A stretch of 64,000 nucleotides of DNA, from contig NC_134702.1 in the NCBI RefSeq assembly GCF_043290135.1, positions 188,388,491 to 188,452,490 on the forward strand, given 5' to 3'. Numbering within the stretch: position 1 is the first letter of the stretch; each line of letters begins with the position of its first letter. This document shows, piece after piece, positions 33,869-46,400 of the stretch. A program made the translations under genes and the position numbers. A model generated the notes under the pieces. That model was not told the DNA's origin, did no database searches, and was given only the letters and a program-made list of their open reading frames with translations. The DNA is from Rhipicephalus microplus (taxonomy: Eukaryota > Arthropoda > Arachnida > Ixodida > Ixodidae).

Positions 33869-34330
33869 TGCTCTGGCAGTGCGAATAATACCGGCTGCGG
33901 AACGCTTCTTCTTCTTCTGCCCTTACAGGACTGCTGCGCGGGACCCTGATTACTTGCTCGAGCCTTAAACCATGGCTCTTGCCCTCATCAAGGATTGACC
34001 AAACAACCCACCAGGTTGTATGTGGGAAGACAAATGAAACCGAAATCAGAACGAACAATTTCCGGAGTCCGGGTAGACTCCGGCTGAAACGTTGCAATAA
34101 AAACCTTTTCATATAATCACCCATTAAATTGGACGACTGGAAAGGACAAGAATATTTTCCGCTTCTCTATCTCTGCGAGTGTGTGTGTGTGTGTGCTTCA
34201 GATGCATTTGAGTGGTGCGTGGAGGGTGCGTTTTTCACGATTTTGAAGAAACAACACCTCTAGCTCTCTCATTACTGTTATTTCCTTTCACGCTTGTCTT
34301 GGAAGTAAAAAATATTAGCTGTACAAAACC
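33869..34330. other. Upstream flank of the prominin-like gene
   Basis: No TATA box or other core promoter element is clear on the minus strand. A pyrimidine/purine tract (CTTCTTCTTCTTCTG on plus) lies about 40 bp upstream of the ATG. A perfect 8-bp inverted repeat is at 34062-34083, and a short (GT)n at about 34179-34194. Confidence 0.4.
34062..34083 (+). other. Hairpin upstream of AATAAA
   Basis: CCGGAGTC-CGGGTA-GACTCCGG, an 8-bp perfect stem with a 6-base loop, is followed 12 bp later by GCAATAAAAACC. It looks like the 3' end of some transcript or repeat on the plus strand, but no coding region leads into it. Confidence 0.5.
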
Positions 34331-34404
34331 TGCATGAATGCTGCGCATACTAAAAAAACCATTCGGGATGACTTCAAAGTTTAAACAGCTGAAGGCCCAT
34401 ACAT

Positions 34405-34730
34405 TTTGTCAAGGCGTCATGACAGGTGTGCGTGCACCAAAGAGGAAAGGTGGTTACTCGATCACCTTCCATGCTGGTAGTAAGAAAATCTTTGTACAAT
34501 GTACCTGTTCCGTTTTCCGAGCAAAGGAGAAGTTTGGAGACTTACAGAGCGAATTGGATGGCTAACGTATCAAGAGATGTTTCACAAAGAAAAATTTGCC
34601 GAACAATTGTACAAGCGTCATCGTTATGGATAACGCCAGCTTCCACAACGTGGAGGTGAAAAATTTGCCACCACAACGAAATGGACTGTTAACGTCTTGC
34701 ACGGTAGTTGGTGGAGAATTTTATGCCTAA
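34405..34730 (+). pseudogene. DDE_3-type transposase remnant, copy 1
   Basis: Translation gives VRAPKRKGGYSITFHAGSKK, then VFRAKEKFGD, in another frame YQEMFHKEKFAEQLYK, and MDNAS near 34627. The HAGS...GD...MDNASFHN order matches the catalytic core of DDE_3 (Tc1/mariner-related) endonucleases as I remember the family. At least two frameshifts and a TAA at about 34563 break it. It could derive from a transposon or a domesticated host copy. Confidence 0.55.
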
Positions 34731-34967
34731 TATTTAGGCAACCAGGGTCATAGGGATGCATGACGCAAGTTACTACAGTGCATGCCTGAAAAATTACTAT
34801 CATTATTATCAACTATATGAACAGACATACTGACAGAAAAAAAACATTAGGCTTTTCGGCAACAAACTAAAACACGAGTTTCTGGCTCTCTTGAGTGAGT
34901 AAAAGATAAGGTTTTAGGGCACGGAGTTGATGTGCTTGCAGAATAAGGTGGCAATAGTTTCAGCAAA
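34487..34967 (+). repeat. 481-bp direct duplication, unit 1
   Basis: The segment starting AATCTTTGTACAATGTACC recurs 481 bp later with few differences, including the transposase remnant and downstream AT-rich DNA. Confidence 0.92.
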
Positions 34968-35446
34968 AATCTTTGTACAATGTACCTGTTCCGTCTTCCG
35001 AGCAAAGGAGAAGTTTGGAGACTTACAGAGCGAATTGGATGGCCAACGTATCAAGAGATGTTTCACAAAGAAAAATTTGGCAAACAATTGTACAAGCGTC
35101 ATCGTTATGGATAACGCCAGCTTCCACAACGTGGAGGTGAAAAATTTGCCACCACAACGAAATGGACTGTTAACGTCTTGCAAGGTAGTTGGTGGAGAAA
35201 CTTATGCCTAATATTTAGGCAACCAGGGTCATAGGGATGCATGAGGCAAGTTACTACAGTGCACACCTAAAAAAAATTACTATCATTATTATCAACTATA
35301 TAAACAGACATACTGACAGAAAAAAAACATTAGGCTTTTCGGCAACAAACTAAAACACGAGCTTCTGGCTCTCTTGAGTGAGTAAAAGATAAGGTTTTAG
35401 GGCACGGAGTTGATGTGCTTGCAGAATAAGGTGGCAATAGTTTATG
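34968..35446 (+). repeat. 481-bp direct duplication, unit 2
   Basis: Head-to-tail copy of unit 1. It ends after GGCAATAGTTT at about 35443, where similarity stops. Small indels make the period 481-483 bp. Confidence 0.92.
34975..35215 (+). pseudogene. DDE_3-type transposase remnant, copy 2
   Basis: Carried by the second duplication unit; it lacks the upstream HAGS part. It shows VFRAKEKFGD, then SVIVMDNASFHNVEVKNLPP in one frame before the stop at about 35210. The repeat of the same breaks as copy 1 shows that decay preceded duplication. Confidence 0.5.
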
Positions 35447-36690
35447 CAAAACTCCATCTTTTCACTGTAAAATTTTTCTAGCCGAAAGGTTGGGGAAGCA
35501 AGTAAAGGCTACGTGGCTGCCAGAAGTACGACACTTTAAATAAGTAAAACAACATTACCATGACAAAATATGGCACAAGAAGGGAGTGATTGGTTAAGCG
35601 GGTGCTTAGAATGATGAAAGTGACCCTGCTCTTGTTGAACGTACGGAAGAGCATCGGAGCAAACAGAAGGCAGCAGTTGACAGTGCTTAGTCTACATCGC
35701 ATCGTGCACTCATTTGAGAAATGTCTGCTTCGCTTAATTCCTATGCCCACTTTAGGCACGGAACTATGCCTCCTTCCGACGCTTTAAAGCGTGATGGTGG
35801 CCCCTTGCTTCTACTTAACTCAAAAGAGCATACCATTTTCCGCCATACACGATTTACCGCTGGTGGTATGGAGATCTTGAAGGTACTTGAGCATGTTCTC
35901 TGTTATGCAACACTCCTATAGTTTGATAACTGCCCTTGAGGTGCGTACGAAAAAGTTGCTACTTTCTGTACCCGCTCGCCATGTGGAAAAAACAAACACT
36001 GGGGGACCCTTAAGCTTCGAATTTAAAAGTTGAACGTGATAGCAATGTGACATCACTAAAAGCGCATGTGCTTGCATTCTGTGTAGTGGGTTGCACGCAT
36101 AAAATGCGGCTTTTGCGAGCATAGCAGGTTATTTATTCTGTATTTTCAAGCAGAGACGTGGACGAGGGGTAGAAAATTTGCGTGCCACGCATACGACCTG
36201 GGCTCTATCCTCACTCGGACTCGATTATTTTTATTCTTAGTGCGTCCTTTCAGTGCAGGGAGCGGTGTGAACTTGCCAGGCACCCACTACGTGGCCTTAA
36301 AGAAATAGGCGCAGTACCATGTGTGCTTTTTTATAGCAGGTGACCGGCTTAAGACTTCGAAGCCTTAATGAGAATAATCGCATGTTGTGACGGTCGCTGG
36401 CAATGGACGTTTGTACCATGCATTATTACTGCAATATTTGATGTTGCATAGTACCCCTAACTTACCGGTTCACCTAGAAAAAAAAGTCCACGGTGATTAC
36501 CCTGCCGAGTTGCACAGTTTTTTTTTTCTTGCATTCAGCTCAATAGGCTTGAAGCACCTAACCGGAAACTTATTTGAAACGCTCAATAGGAATGCTTGCA
36601 CCCAATAAAACTTTGTTCTATTTCCTTTGCACTCGCCTGGGCAATATACCGACGTATAAACACGCAGTCAATTTACATGCCTCTCCTATA
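35447..36690. other. Intergenic, no gene recognised
   Basis: AT-rich. Around 36160-36310 the sequence (GACCTGGGCTCTATCC) loosely resembles a tRNA B-box context as in tRNA-derived SINEs, too weak to call. A T-run occurs at about 36518. Confidence 0.4.
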
Positions 36691-36699
36691 AAGGTTGGC

Positions 36700-36945
36700 C
36701 ATTTAAATCTGCAGCGCGTGCGTCGTTGCGGTTTCTAATAGCAGTAGGAAGAATATCCTCGCGAAGGCGAACTGCCACTGGCGCCGCCCGATTGAAGTGA
36801 TCTGGTGGGAAGTGTATTGAGCACACAAAAGACCATTTCGTTGGTTCCCAATCGCGTTTGGCTGGGTCTAATATTAGGCCTCGACTCTGAGCCTCCTTCG
36901 TCGGGGATCTTTGGAAAACCAGCACGAAAGCAATTATATATGTAC
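36700..36945 (-). pseudogene. THAP zinc-finger domain fragment
   Basis: On the minus strand one frame reads RDWEPTKWSFVCSIHFPPDH and then REDILPTAI. The Trp-x-Pro, Cys-Ser-x-His-Phe and final Pro-Thr pattern is the C-terminal half of a THAP domain, a DNA-binding C2CH finger known from P-element-derived transposases and host transcription factors. The N-terminal C-x-C half is not found just upstream, so this is either one exon of a gene or a relic. The frame stays open for 94 codons. Confidence 0.6.
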
Positions 36946-36979
36946 CCAAATTCGCTGGTAATATTGACACATGGACAAT

Positions 36980-39530
36980 TAGTCATGAATAAATTGAAAC
37001 ACAGTGATATCACGACGCGGACAAAGCGGACGAAGGAAGAAACTCCTGCGCTAGCTGCGCCGTGTTGTCAACATCGTGGTTATTTGCGCTGCGTTTTATT
37101 GTGTTCAAGAACTGCCACCAAGAGCCGTAAATAAACCCCAAAAACACTACGCTGACGCATGCAGTATCGTGCATTATGTTCTGCGAGAATACTCTCGATT
37201 ATAACGTACGTCGAACATAAAGTTCAATACACTCACCTTTGGAAGCAGACACCTCGTTCCCGTTTTATCAAGGGCATTGCAGCTCCTTAGCCGATGCAAT
37301 CAGGTGTACCGCTTTCTAGCTCGGTCAGCTGGCGATGTCCCTGCGCTCTGGCCAGCGCGACGCGATATCGTCTCCTAGCAACCAGATGAGTGAGCCCACA
37401 AGTGCAAGGAGGAGCGCTCCTACTCTTCCATACTTCCGGCTTCACAAAAGGTGACGTCATGGCCTCTCCTCGGTTTTTTCCTTCCTCCATAGTCCCATGC
37501 GATTCGAACAGCTCTCCTGCGGGCAGCGCCGGCCGCCGGTCTGCGGCACTGCGCCGTTACGGCAGCCTTGCCGCAAGCGTGATCCGGCCCTAAGACTTGT
37601 GAGCGCTGGGTGCGGGTTACTTGTTTGCGATGACTGTAGCTTGTAATAATCGCATTCGCACTCACGACTCCATGACAAATCACCCGAAGCGGCACAACGA
37701 AAACGCAGGATTCGTACGAACGCGCTGCAGGAAGTAAGGGAAACAAAGCAAATGAAGCCGTTGTTTGCTAGGCTACCAGACGTCGCCGCCAGATGGCACC
37801 ACATCAGAACACCATTGATGACAACACTAAAATTGTCAACGTCATTACTGCTCGGCAAGCGTCACTTGGCGCCTGAGGCATGGCCCACAGAATTTCCTAA
37901 ATATACACTATAGAGGGAACTTTGGCGCTAGTGTCTATGGAAGCTGCAACGCACGCCGCTTCAGCGAGCATGGGAATGATGGGTAGCACACACACGTGTC
38001 TAATCTTCGTACTTCTGGCCTTCTTCTGGCTCTGTGTGTGTTCGCGTGGCTTGGAGCTGTTTTCTTACAAAAAAACAATCAGCAAATGTTGAGCGGTTGC
38101 GCATGACCACCTTATTCTTTTAGGCTTTTACAATTGCAGATCACCCCACGAAGTAAAGGCTTTGTTCTTTCCTTCAACTGTAACACAGCATTAAACGAAG
38201 CCGCAAGTGCGATTCGCCACCCGCAAGTATGAAAACTATAGGGTAAATCCGTGTGCTACACATCATCCCCACGGTTGCTGAACGATTGCAGTGCCAGAGT
38301 ACCCTTTCGTTCATTTTAGGGAACTGTCTGGCGTGGAGCTCGCTGAACACGTCAAAATACTGTGGATGTGTCATGGCCGGAAATGCGCGGATGAGGCTTG
38401 GACGCTCTTTGCACTCGAAATAGCACAACTTCTGCTTCACAAACGCGATTCGTACTTGGCCAGAACAAACGTATGTATACCGAGCAATCGAATGAACTCC
38501 ACATCTCGTGTTTGAAATTTGGCGTCACTACTCCTTGAACGATGATCACAAAACAAACTTCATTCGCAGAAACATGTTGTACAACCGTATGAACGTCGGT
38601 GTGTTAGAAAAAAAAGTAATTAACCATTTAGACTATTTTGCAGTTGGGGGTTAGAATAAGGGGGTTAATGATTTAAAGTACTTGGCACTCTACTATGGGA
38701 GAGCTCAAAGCCATCTCGTGGGCCTCACTCGGAGGACAAGCCCGATGGCCTGTGGGAAGCCCTGCTCCGACCGTTATTGAAGCCAGGTATATTAAGGGTA
38801 CTGTGTCGAGTCATGTTGCAAAGCCTTTGTGCTCGATCTGGTTACATTAAAGAGTTATGCTGCCTAAGTTAACCTGTTCATTTGTAACCTAAAAAATTAA
38901 TGAACTGCGAAGCTGAATTACACGTAAATTTTGTCTTTAAACAAACAAATAAAAGAAACAAATATGCCTGGAATAGTTCCGTACCTGTTTTCTACGATTT
39001 CCTCGCCAAGCGAGGAACCCGCTAATTCTAAAGAAGCGTTGATATATAAATACTGTCGTAGCGAGGAGCGCATGAACGAAGAAACGAACAATCAAATGAA
39101 TGAAAGAAAGTGATATACAATGTGATGCCTGAGCCGTATGTGAAGTTCACCCAAGTACCACGGGCAGATCACCTAACCCTAAATAATGCGGTGTCGTCAT
39201 GTGGCCTGAATGCCGCACACACATAATAAGCGTTGCAGAGTCGCTATTCAACTTTTCATAAACGCCTCTCTTGGCGCCACCTTAGTCCTCCTTGGGCTTC
39301 GCAAATTGGCGCGTCCCCTCGAAAATGCACTGACAACGCTGCGCCCTCAGCCTTTGTACTCCTGCGCGCAGCCCATCATGGCGGTGTTTTTGTTTTTTCC
39401 TGTAAAAAGGTGTACAGCACAGTTAAAGTAGCGGACCATGGTCGTAATGATTGCCCATAACAACACCGTAGCATACAATTTCCAAGACTGGCTGAGAATG
39501 CTCGTAATTTAGCCAACAAATTCAAATATT
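36980..39530. other. 2.5 kb without a supported gene
   Basis: GC-richer around 37300-37600, but no coherent reading frame. About 37905-37990 (TATAGAGGGAACTTTGGCGC onward) resembles a dispersed tick repeat by memory. A 52-codon frame from ATG 37938 has a hydrophobic stretch but overlaps that repeat and is not called. Confidence 0.4.
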
Positions 39531-39575
39531 TTTAAATGCGAAGTATTTCTTAGCGAACTTCGGCGACTTTCAGCG

Positions 39576-39677
39576 CATCCATCCATCCATCCATCCATCC
39601 ATCCATCCATCCATCCATCCATCCATCCATCCATCCATCCATCCATCCATCCATCCATCCATCCATCCATCCATCTT

Positions 39678-39711
<34 letters not shown>

Positions 39712-39752
39712 GTCCGTCCGTCCGCCCATCCGTCCGTCCGTCCGTCCGTCCA
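39576..39752 (+). repeat. (CATC)n/(CGTC)n microsatellite
   Basis: About 44 tetranucleotides: mostly CATC with one TTC interruption near 39676, then a CGTC-rich end. It follows AAATGCGAAGTATTTCTTAG at 39534, which resembles a dispersed repeat end, so this may again be an element tail. Confidence 0.96.
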
Positions 39753-39763
39753 TTCTATTTCAT

Positions 39764-39877
<114 letters not shown>

Positions 39878-39889
39878 CGCCTACAACTT

Positions 39890-40465
39890 CGAGGTCTCAT
39901 GGCCGTTTCGATAATGGTATCGCTACCAAACTTGGTATGGTATAACATGACTGCATGAAGAGCATATTTGACTAGTCATGACATAAAAATCATATGTATG
40001 TCATGAATATCATGATTTATATTTCATGGTCCTGCAGCTCTTTCGGTGGTTTCGTTCGCATGGCATGTTGCAAAACTGGTATGGTATAACATGATTGCAT
40101 AGCAAACATAAGAAACAGACCGTAGCATGTGAATCATGACATGCGTGTCACGTGACAACATGACTACATGCCACGCTCTTGATGCGCTCGCAGCCGTTTC
40201 GCTAGCGTCACATCTGCCAAATTTGGTATTACGGTACGTGAATGGTTGACGAAGGTATGTGACTGGTGCAAACATGATTGTCATTAGATGCGTATCATGC
40301 AACAACATGACTACATGCCACGCTCATGATGCACTGGTGGCCGTTTCGCTAGCTTCACTTATACCAAGTTTGGTAAAACGGAACGTCAATGGATGACGAA
40401 GGTATGATACTGGTGCCAACATGTTAAACATGAGCAGCGTGTCATGTAACAACGTGACAACCTGC
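39890..40465 (+). repeat. Decayed left edge of the 146-bp satellite
   Basis: Four to five strongly diverged monomers. They keep landmarks such as CATGGCCGTTTCG, ACCAAACTTGGTAT and ATGACTACATGCCACGCTC, but show indels and many substitutions. Divergence falls to the right, as expected at the edge of an array homogenised by unequal exchange. Confidence 0.85.
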
Positions 40466-43400
40466 TACGCTCGTGATGCGCTCGCGGCCGTTTCGCTAGC
40501 TTCACATGTACCAGACTCGGCATTACGTGACGCGAACGGACGACATAGGCAATGACACGTCCAAACATGGTAATTATGACATGCGTTTCATGTAACAATA
40601 TGACAACATGCCCCACTCATGCGCTCGCGGCCGTTCTGCTAGCTTCACATGGACCAGACTCGGCATTACGTGACGCGAACGGACGACATAGGCAAAGACA
40701 CGTCCAAACATGATAATCACGACATGCATGTCATGCAAAAATATGACAACATGTCCCACTCATGATGCGCTCGCGGCCATTTCGCTAGCTTCACATCTAC
40801 CAGACTCAGCATTACGTCACGCGAACGGACGACATAGGCAATGACACGTCCACACATGATAATCACGACATGCGTGTCTTGTAACAATATGACAACATGC
40901 TCCACTCATGATGCGTTCGCGGCCGTTCCACTACCTTCACATGTACCAGACTCAGCATTACGTGACGCGAACGGACGACATAGGCAATGACACGTCCACA
41001 CATGATAATCACGACATGCGTGTCTTGTAACAATATGACGACATGCCCCACTCATGATGCGCTCGCGGCCATTTCGCTAGCTTCACATGTACCAGACTCG
41101 GCATTACGTCACGCGAACGGACGACATAGGCAATGACACGTCCACACATGATAATCACGACATGCGTGTCTTGTAACAATATGACAACATGCTCCACTCA
41201 TGATGCGTTCGCGGCCGTTCTGCTAGCTTCACATGTACCAGACTAAGCATTACGGGACGCGAACGAACGACATAGGCAATAACACGTCCACACATGATAA
41301 TCACGACATGCGTGTCTTGTAACAATATGACAACATGCTCCACTCATGATGCGTTCGCGGCCGTTCCACTAGCTTCACATGTACCAGACTCAGCATTACG
41401 TGACGCGAACGGACGACATAGGCAATGACACGTCCACACATGATAATCACGACATGCGTGTCTTGTAACAATATGACAACATGCTCCACTCATGATGCGT
41501 TCGCGGCCGTTCCACTAGCTTCACATTTACCAGACTCAGCATTACGTGACGCGAACGGACGACATAGGCAATTACACGTCCACACATGATAATCACGACA
41601 TGCGTGTCTTGTAACAATATGACGACATGCCCCACTCATGATGCGCTCGCGGCCATTTCGCTAGCTTCACATGTACCAGACTCGCCATTACGTCACGCGA
41701 ACGGACGACATAGGCAATGACACGTCCACACATGATAATCACGACATGCGTGTCTTGTAACAATATGGCAACATGCTCCACTCATGATGCGTTCGCGGCC
41801 GTTCTGCTAGCTTCACATGTACCAGACTCAGCATTACGTGACGCGAACGGACGACATAGGCAAAGACACGTCCAAACATGATAATCACGACATGCATGTC
41901 ATGCAAAAATATGACAACATGTCCCACTCATGATGCGCTCCTGGCCATTTCGCTAGCTTCACATGTACCAGACTCGGCATTACGTCACGCGAACGGACGA
42001 CATAGGCAATGACACGTCCACACATGATAATCACGACACGCGTGTCTTGTAACAATATGACAACATGCTCCACTCATGATGCGTTCGCGGCCGTTCCCCT
42101 AGCTTCACATGTACCAGACTCAGCATTACGTGACGCGAACGGACGACATAGGCAATGACACGTCCACACATGATAATCACGACATGCGTGTCTTGTAACA
42201 ATATGACGACATGCCCCACTCATGATGCGCTCGCGGCCATTTCGCTAGCTTCACATGTACCAGACTCGGCATTACGTCACGCGAACGGACGACATAGGCA
42301 ATGACACGTCCACACATGATAATCACGACATGCGTGTCTTGTAACAATATGACAACATGCTCCACTCATGATGCGCTCGCGGCCATTTCGCTAGCTTCAC
42401 ATGTACCAGACTCGGCATTACGTCACGCGAACGGACGACATAGGCAATGACACGTCCACACATGATAATCACGACATGCGTGTCTTGTAACAATATGACG
42501 ACATGCCCCACTCATGATGCGTTCGCGGCCGTTCCACTAGCTTCACATGTACCAGACTCGGCATTACGTCACGCGAACGGACGACATAGGCAATGACACG
42601 TCCACACATGATAATCACGACATGCGTGTCTTGTAACAATATGACAACATGCTCCACTCATGATGCGTTCGCGGCCGTTCCACTAGCTTTACATGTACCA
42701 GACTCAGCATTACGTGACGCGAACGGACGACATAGGCAATGACACGTCCACACATGATAATCACGACATGCGTGTCTTGTAACAATATGACAACATGCTC
42801 CACTCATGATGTGCTCGCGGCCATTTCGCTAGCTTCACATGTACCAGACTCAGCATTACGTCACGCGAACGGACGACATAGGCAATGACACGTCCACACA
42901 TGATAATCACGATATGCGTGTCTTGTAACAATATGACGACATGCCCCACTCATGATGCGCTCGCGGCCATTTCGCTAGCTTCACATGTACCAGACTCGGC
43001 ATTACGTCACGCGAACGGACGACATAGGCAATGACACGTCCACACATGATAATCACGACATGCGTGTCTTGTAACAATATGACAACATGCTCCACTCATG
43101 ATGCGTTCGTGGCCGTTCCACTAGCTTCACATGTACCAGACTCAGCATTACGTGACGCGAACGGACGACATAGGCAATGACACATCCACACATGATAATC
43201 ACGACATGCGTGTCTTGTAACAATATGACGACATGCCCCACTCATGATGCGCTCGCGGCCATTTCGCTAGCTTCACATGTACCAGACTCAGCATTACGTC
43301 ACGCGAACGGACGACATAGGCAATGACACGTCCACACATGATAATCACGACATGCGTGTCTTGTAACAATATGACAACATGCTCCACTCATGATGCGTTC

Positions 43401-46400
43401 GCGGCCGTTCCGCTAGCTTCACATTTACCAGACTCAGCATTACGTGACGCGAACGGACGACATAGGCAATGACACGTCCACACATGATAATCACGACATG
43501 CGTGTCTTGTAACAATATGACGACATGCCCCACTCATGATGCGGTCGCGGCCATTTCGCTAGCTTCACATGTACCAGACTCGCCATTACGTCACGCGAAC
43601 GGACGACATAGGCAATGACACGTCCACACATGATAATCACGACATGCGTGTCTTGTAACAATATGACAACATGCTCCACTCATGATGCGTTCGCGGCCAT
43701 TTCGCTAGCTTCACATGTACCAGACTCGGCATTACGTGACGCGAACGGACGACATAGGCAAAGACACGTCCAAACATGATAATCACGACATGCATGTCAT
43801 GCAAAAATATGACAACATGTCCCACTCATGATGCGCTCGCGGCCATTTCGCTAGCTTCACATGTACCAGACTCGGCATTACGTCACGCGAACGGACGACA
43901 TAGGCAATGACACGTCCACGCATGATAATCACGACACGCGTGTCTTGTAACAATATGACAACATGCTCCACTCATGATGCGTTCGCGGCCGTTCCACTAG
44001 CTTCACATGTACCAGACTCAGCATTACGTGACGCGAACAGACGACATAGGCAATGACACGTCCACACATGATAATCACGACATGCGTGTCTTGTAACAAT
44101 ATGACGACATGCCCCACTCATGATGCGCTCGCGGCCATTTCGCTAGCTTCACATGTACCAGACTCGGCATTACGTCACGCGAACGGACGACATAGGCAAT
44201 GACACGTCCACACATGATAATCACGACATGCGTGTCTTGTAACAATATGACAACATGCTCCACTCATGATGCGCTCGCGGCCATTTCGCTAGCTTCACAT
44301 GTACCAGACTCGGCATTACGTCACGCGAACGGACGACATAGGCAATGACACGTCCACACATGATAATCACGACATGCGTGTCTTGTAACAATATGACGAC
44401 ATGCCCCACTCATGATGCGTTCGCGGCCGTTCCACTAGCTTCACATGTACCAGACTCGGCATTACGTCACGCGAACGGACGACATAGGCAATGACACGTC
44501 CACACATGATAATCACGACATGCGTGTCTTGTAACAATATGACAACATGCTCCACTCATGATGCGTTCGCGGCCGTTCCACTAGCTTTACATGTACCAGA
44601 CTCAGCATTACGTGACGCGAACGGACGACATAGGCAATGACACGTCCACACATGATAATCACGACATGCGTGTCTTGTAACAATATGACGACATGCCCCA
44701 CTCATGATGCGCTCGCGGCCATTTCGCTAGCTTCACATGTACCAGACTCGCCATTACGTCACGCGAACGGACGACATAGGCAATGACACGTCCACACATG
44801 ATAATCACGACATGCGTGTCTTGTAACAATATGACGACATGCCCCACTCATGATGCGCTCGCGGCCATTTCGCTAGCTTCACATGTACCAGACTCGGCAT
44901 TACGTCACGCGAACGGACGACATAGGCAATGACACGTCCACACATGATAATCACGACATGCTTGTCTTGTAACAATATGACAACATGCTCCACTCATGAT
45001 GCGTTCGTGGCCGTTCCACTAGCTTCACATGTACCAGACTCAGCATTACGTGACGCGAACGGACGACATAGGCAATGACACGTCCACACATGATAATCAC
45101 GACATGCGTGTCTTGTAACAATATGACGACATGCCCCACTCATGATGCGCTCGCGGCCATTTCGCTAGCTTCACATGTACCAGACTCAGCATTACGTCAC
45201 GCGAACGGACGACATAGGCAATGACACGTCCACACATGATAATCACGACATGCGTGTCTTGTAACAATATGACGACATGCCCCACTCATGATGCGCTCGC
45301 GGCCATTTCCCTAGCTTCACATGTACCAGACTCGGCATTACGTCACGCGAACGGACGACATAGGCAATGACACGTCCACACATGATAATCACGACATGCG
45401 TGTCTTGTAACAATATGACAACATGCTCCACTCATGATGCGTTCGCGGCCGTTCCACTAGCTTCACATGTACCAGACTCAGCATTACGTGACGCGAACGG
45501 ACGACATAGGCAATGACACGTCCACACATGATAATCACGACATGCGTGTCTTGTAACAATATGACGACATGCCCCACTCATGATGCGCTCGCGGCCATTT
45601 CGCTAGCTTCACATGTACCAGACTCGGCATTACGTCACGCGAACGGACGACATAGGCAATGACACGTCCACACATGATAATCACGACATGCGTGTCTTGT
45701 AACAATATGACAACATGCTCCACTCATGATGCGTTCGCGGCCGTTCCACTACCTTCACATGTACCAGACTCAGCATTACGTGACGCGAACGGACGACATA
45801 GGCAATGACACGTCCACACATGATAATCACGACATGCGTGTCTTGTAACAATATGACGACATGCCCCACTCATGATGCGCTCGCGGCCATTTCGCTAGCT
45901 TCACATGTACCAGACTCGGCATTACGTCACGCGAACGGACGACATAGGCAATGACACGTCCACACATGATAATCACGACATGCGTGTCTTGTAACAATAT
46001 GACAACATGCTCCACTCATGATGCGTTCGCGGCCGTTCTGCTAGCTTCACATGTACCAGACTCAGCATTACGGGACGCGAACGAACGACATAGGCAATGA
46101 CACGTCCACACATGATAATCACGACATGCGTGTCTTGTAACAATATGACAACATGCTCCACTCATGATGCGTTCGCGGCCGTTCCACTAGCTTCACATGT
46201 ACCAGACTCAGCATTACGTGACGCGAACGGACGACATAGGCAATGACACGTCCACACATGATAATCACGACATGCGTGTCTTGTAACAATATGACAACAT
46301 GCTCCACTCATGATGCGTTCGCGGCCGTTCCACTAGCTTCACATTTACCAGACTCAGCATTACGTGACGCGAACGGACGACATAGGCAATGACACGTCCA

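Noticed and set aside
33324..34124. 266-codon minus-strand frame overlapping the prominin-like gene start
   Set aside because: Different frame of the same GC-rich coding DNA, Arg/Ser/Pro-rich, without motifs; it overlaps the better-supported frame.
36160..36320. tRNA-derived SINE
   Set aside because: Only a loose B-box resemblance; no A box, tail or second copy in the window.
37938..38093. Small frame with a hydrophobic stretch resembling a secreted peptide
   Set aside because: Overlaps a block that I recall as a dispersed tick repeat and has no further support.
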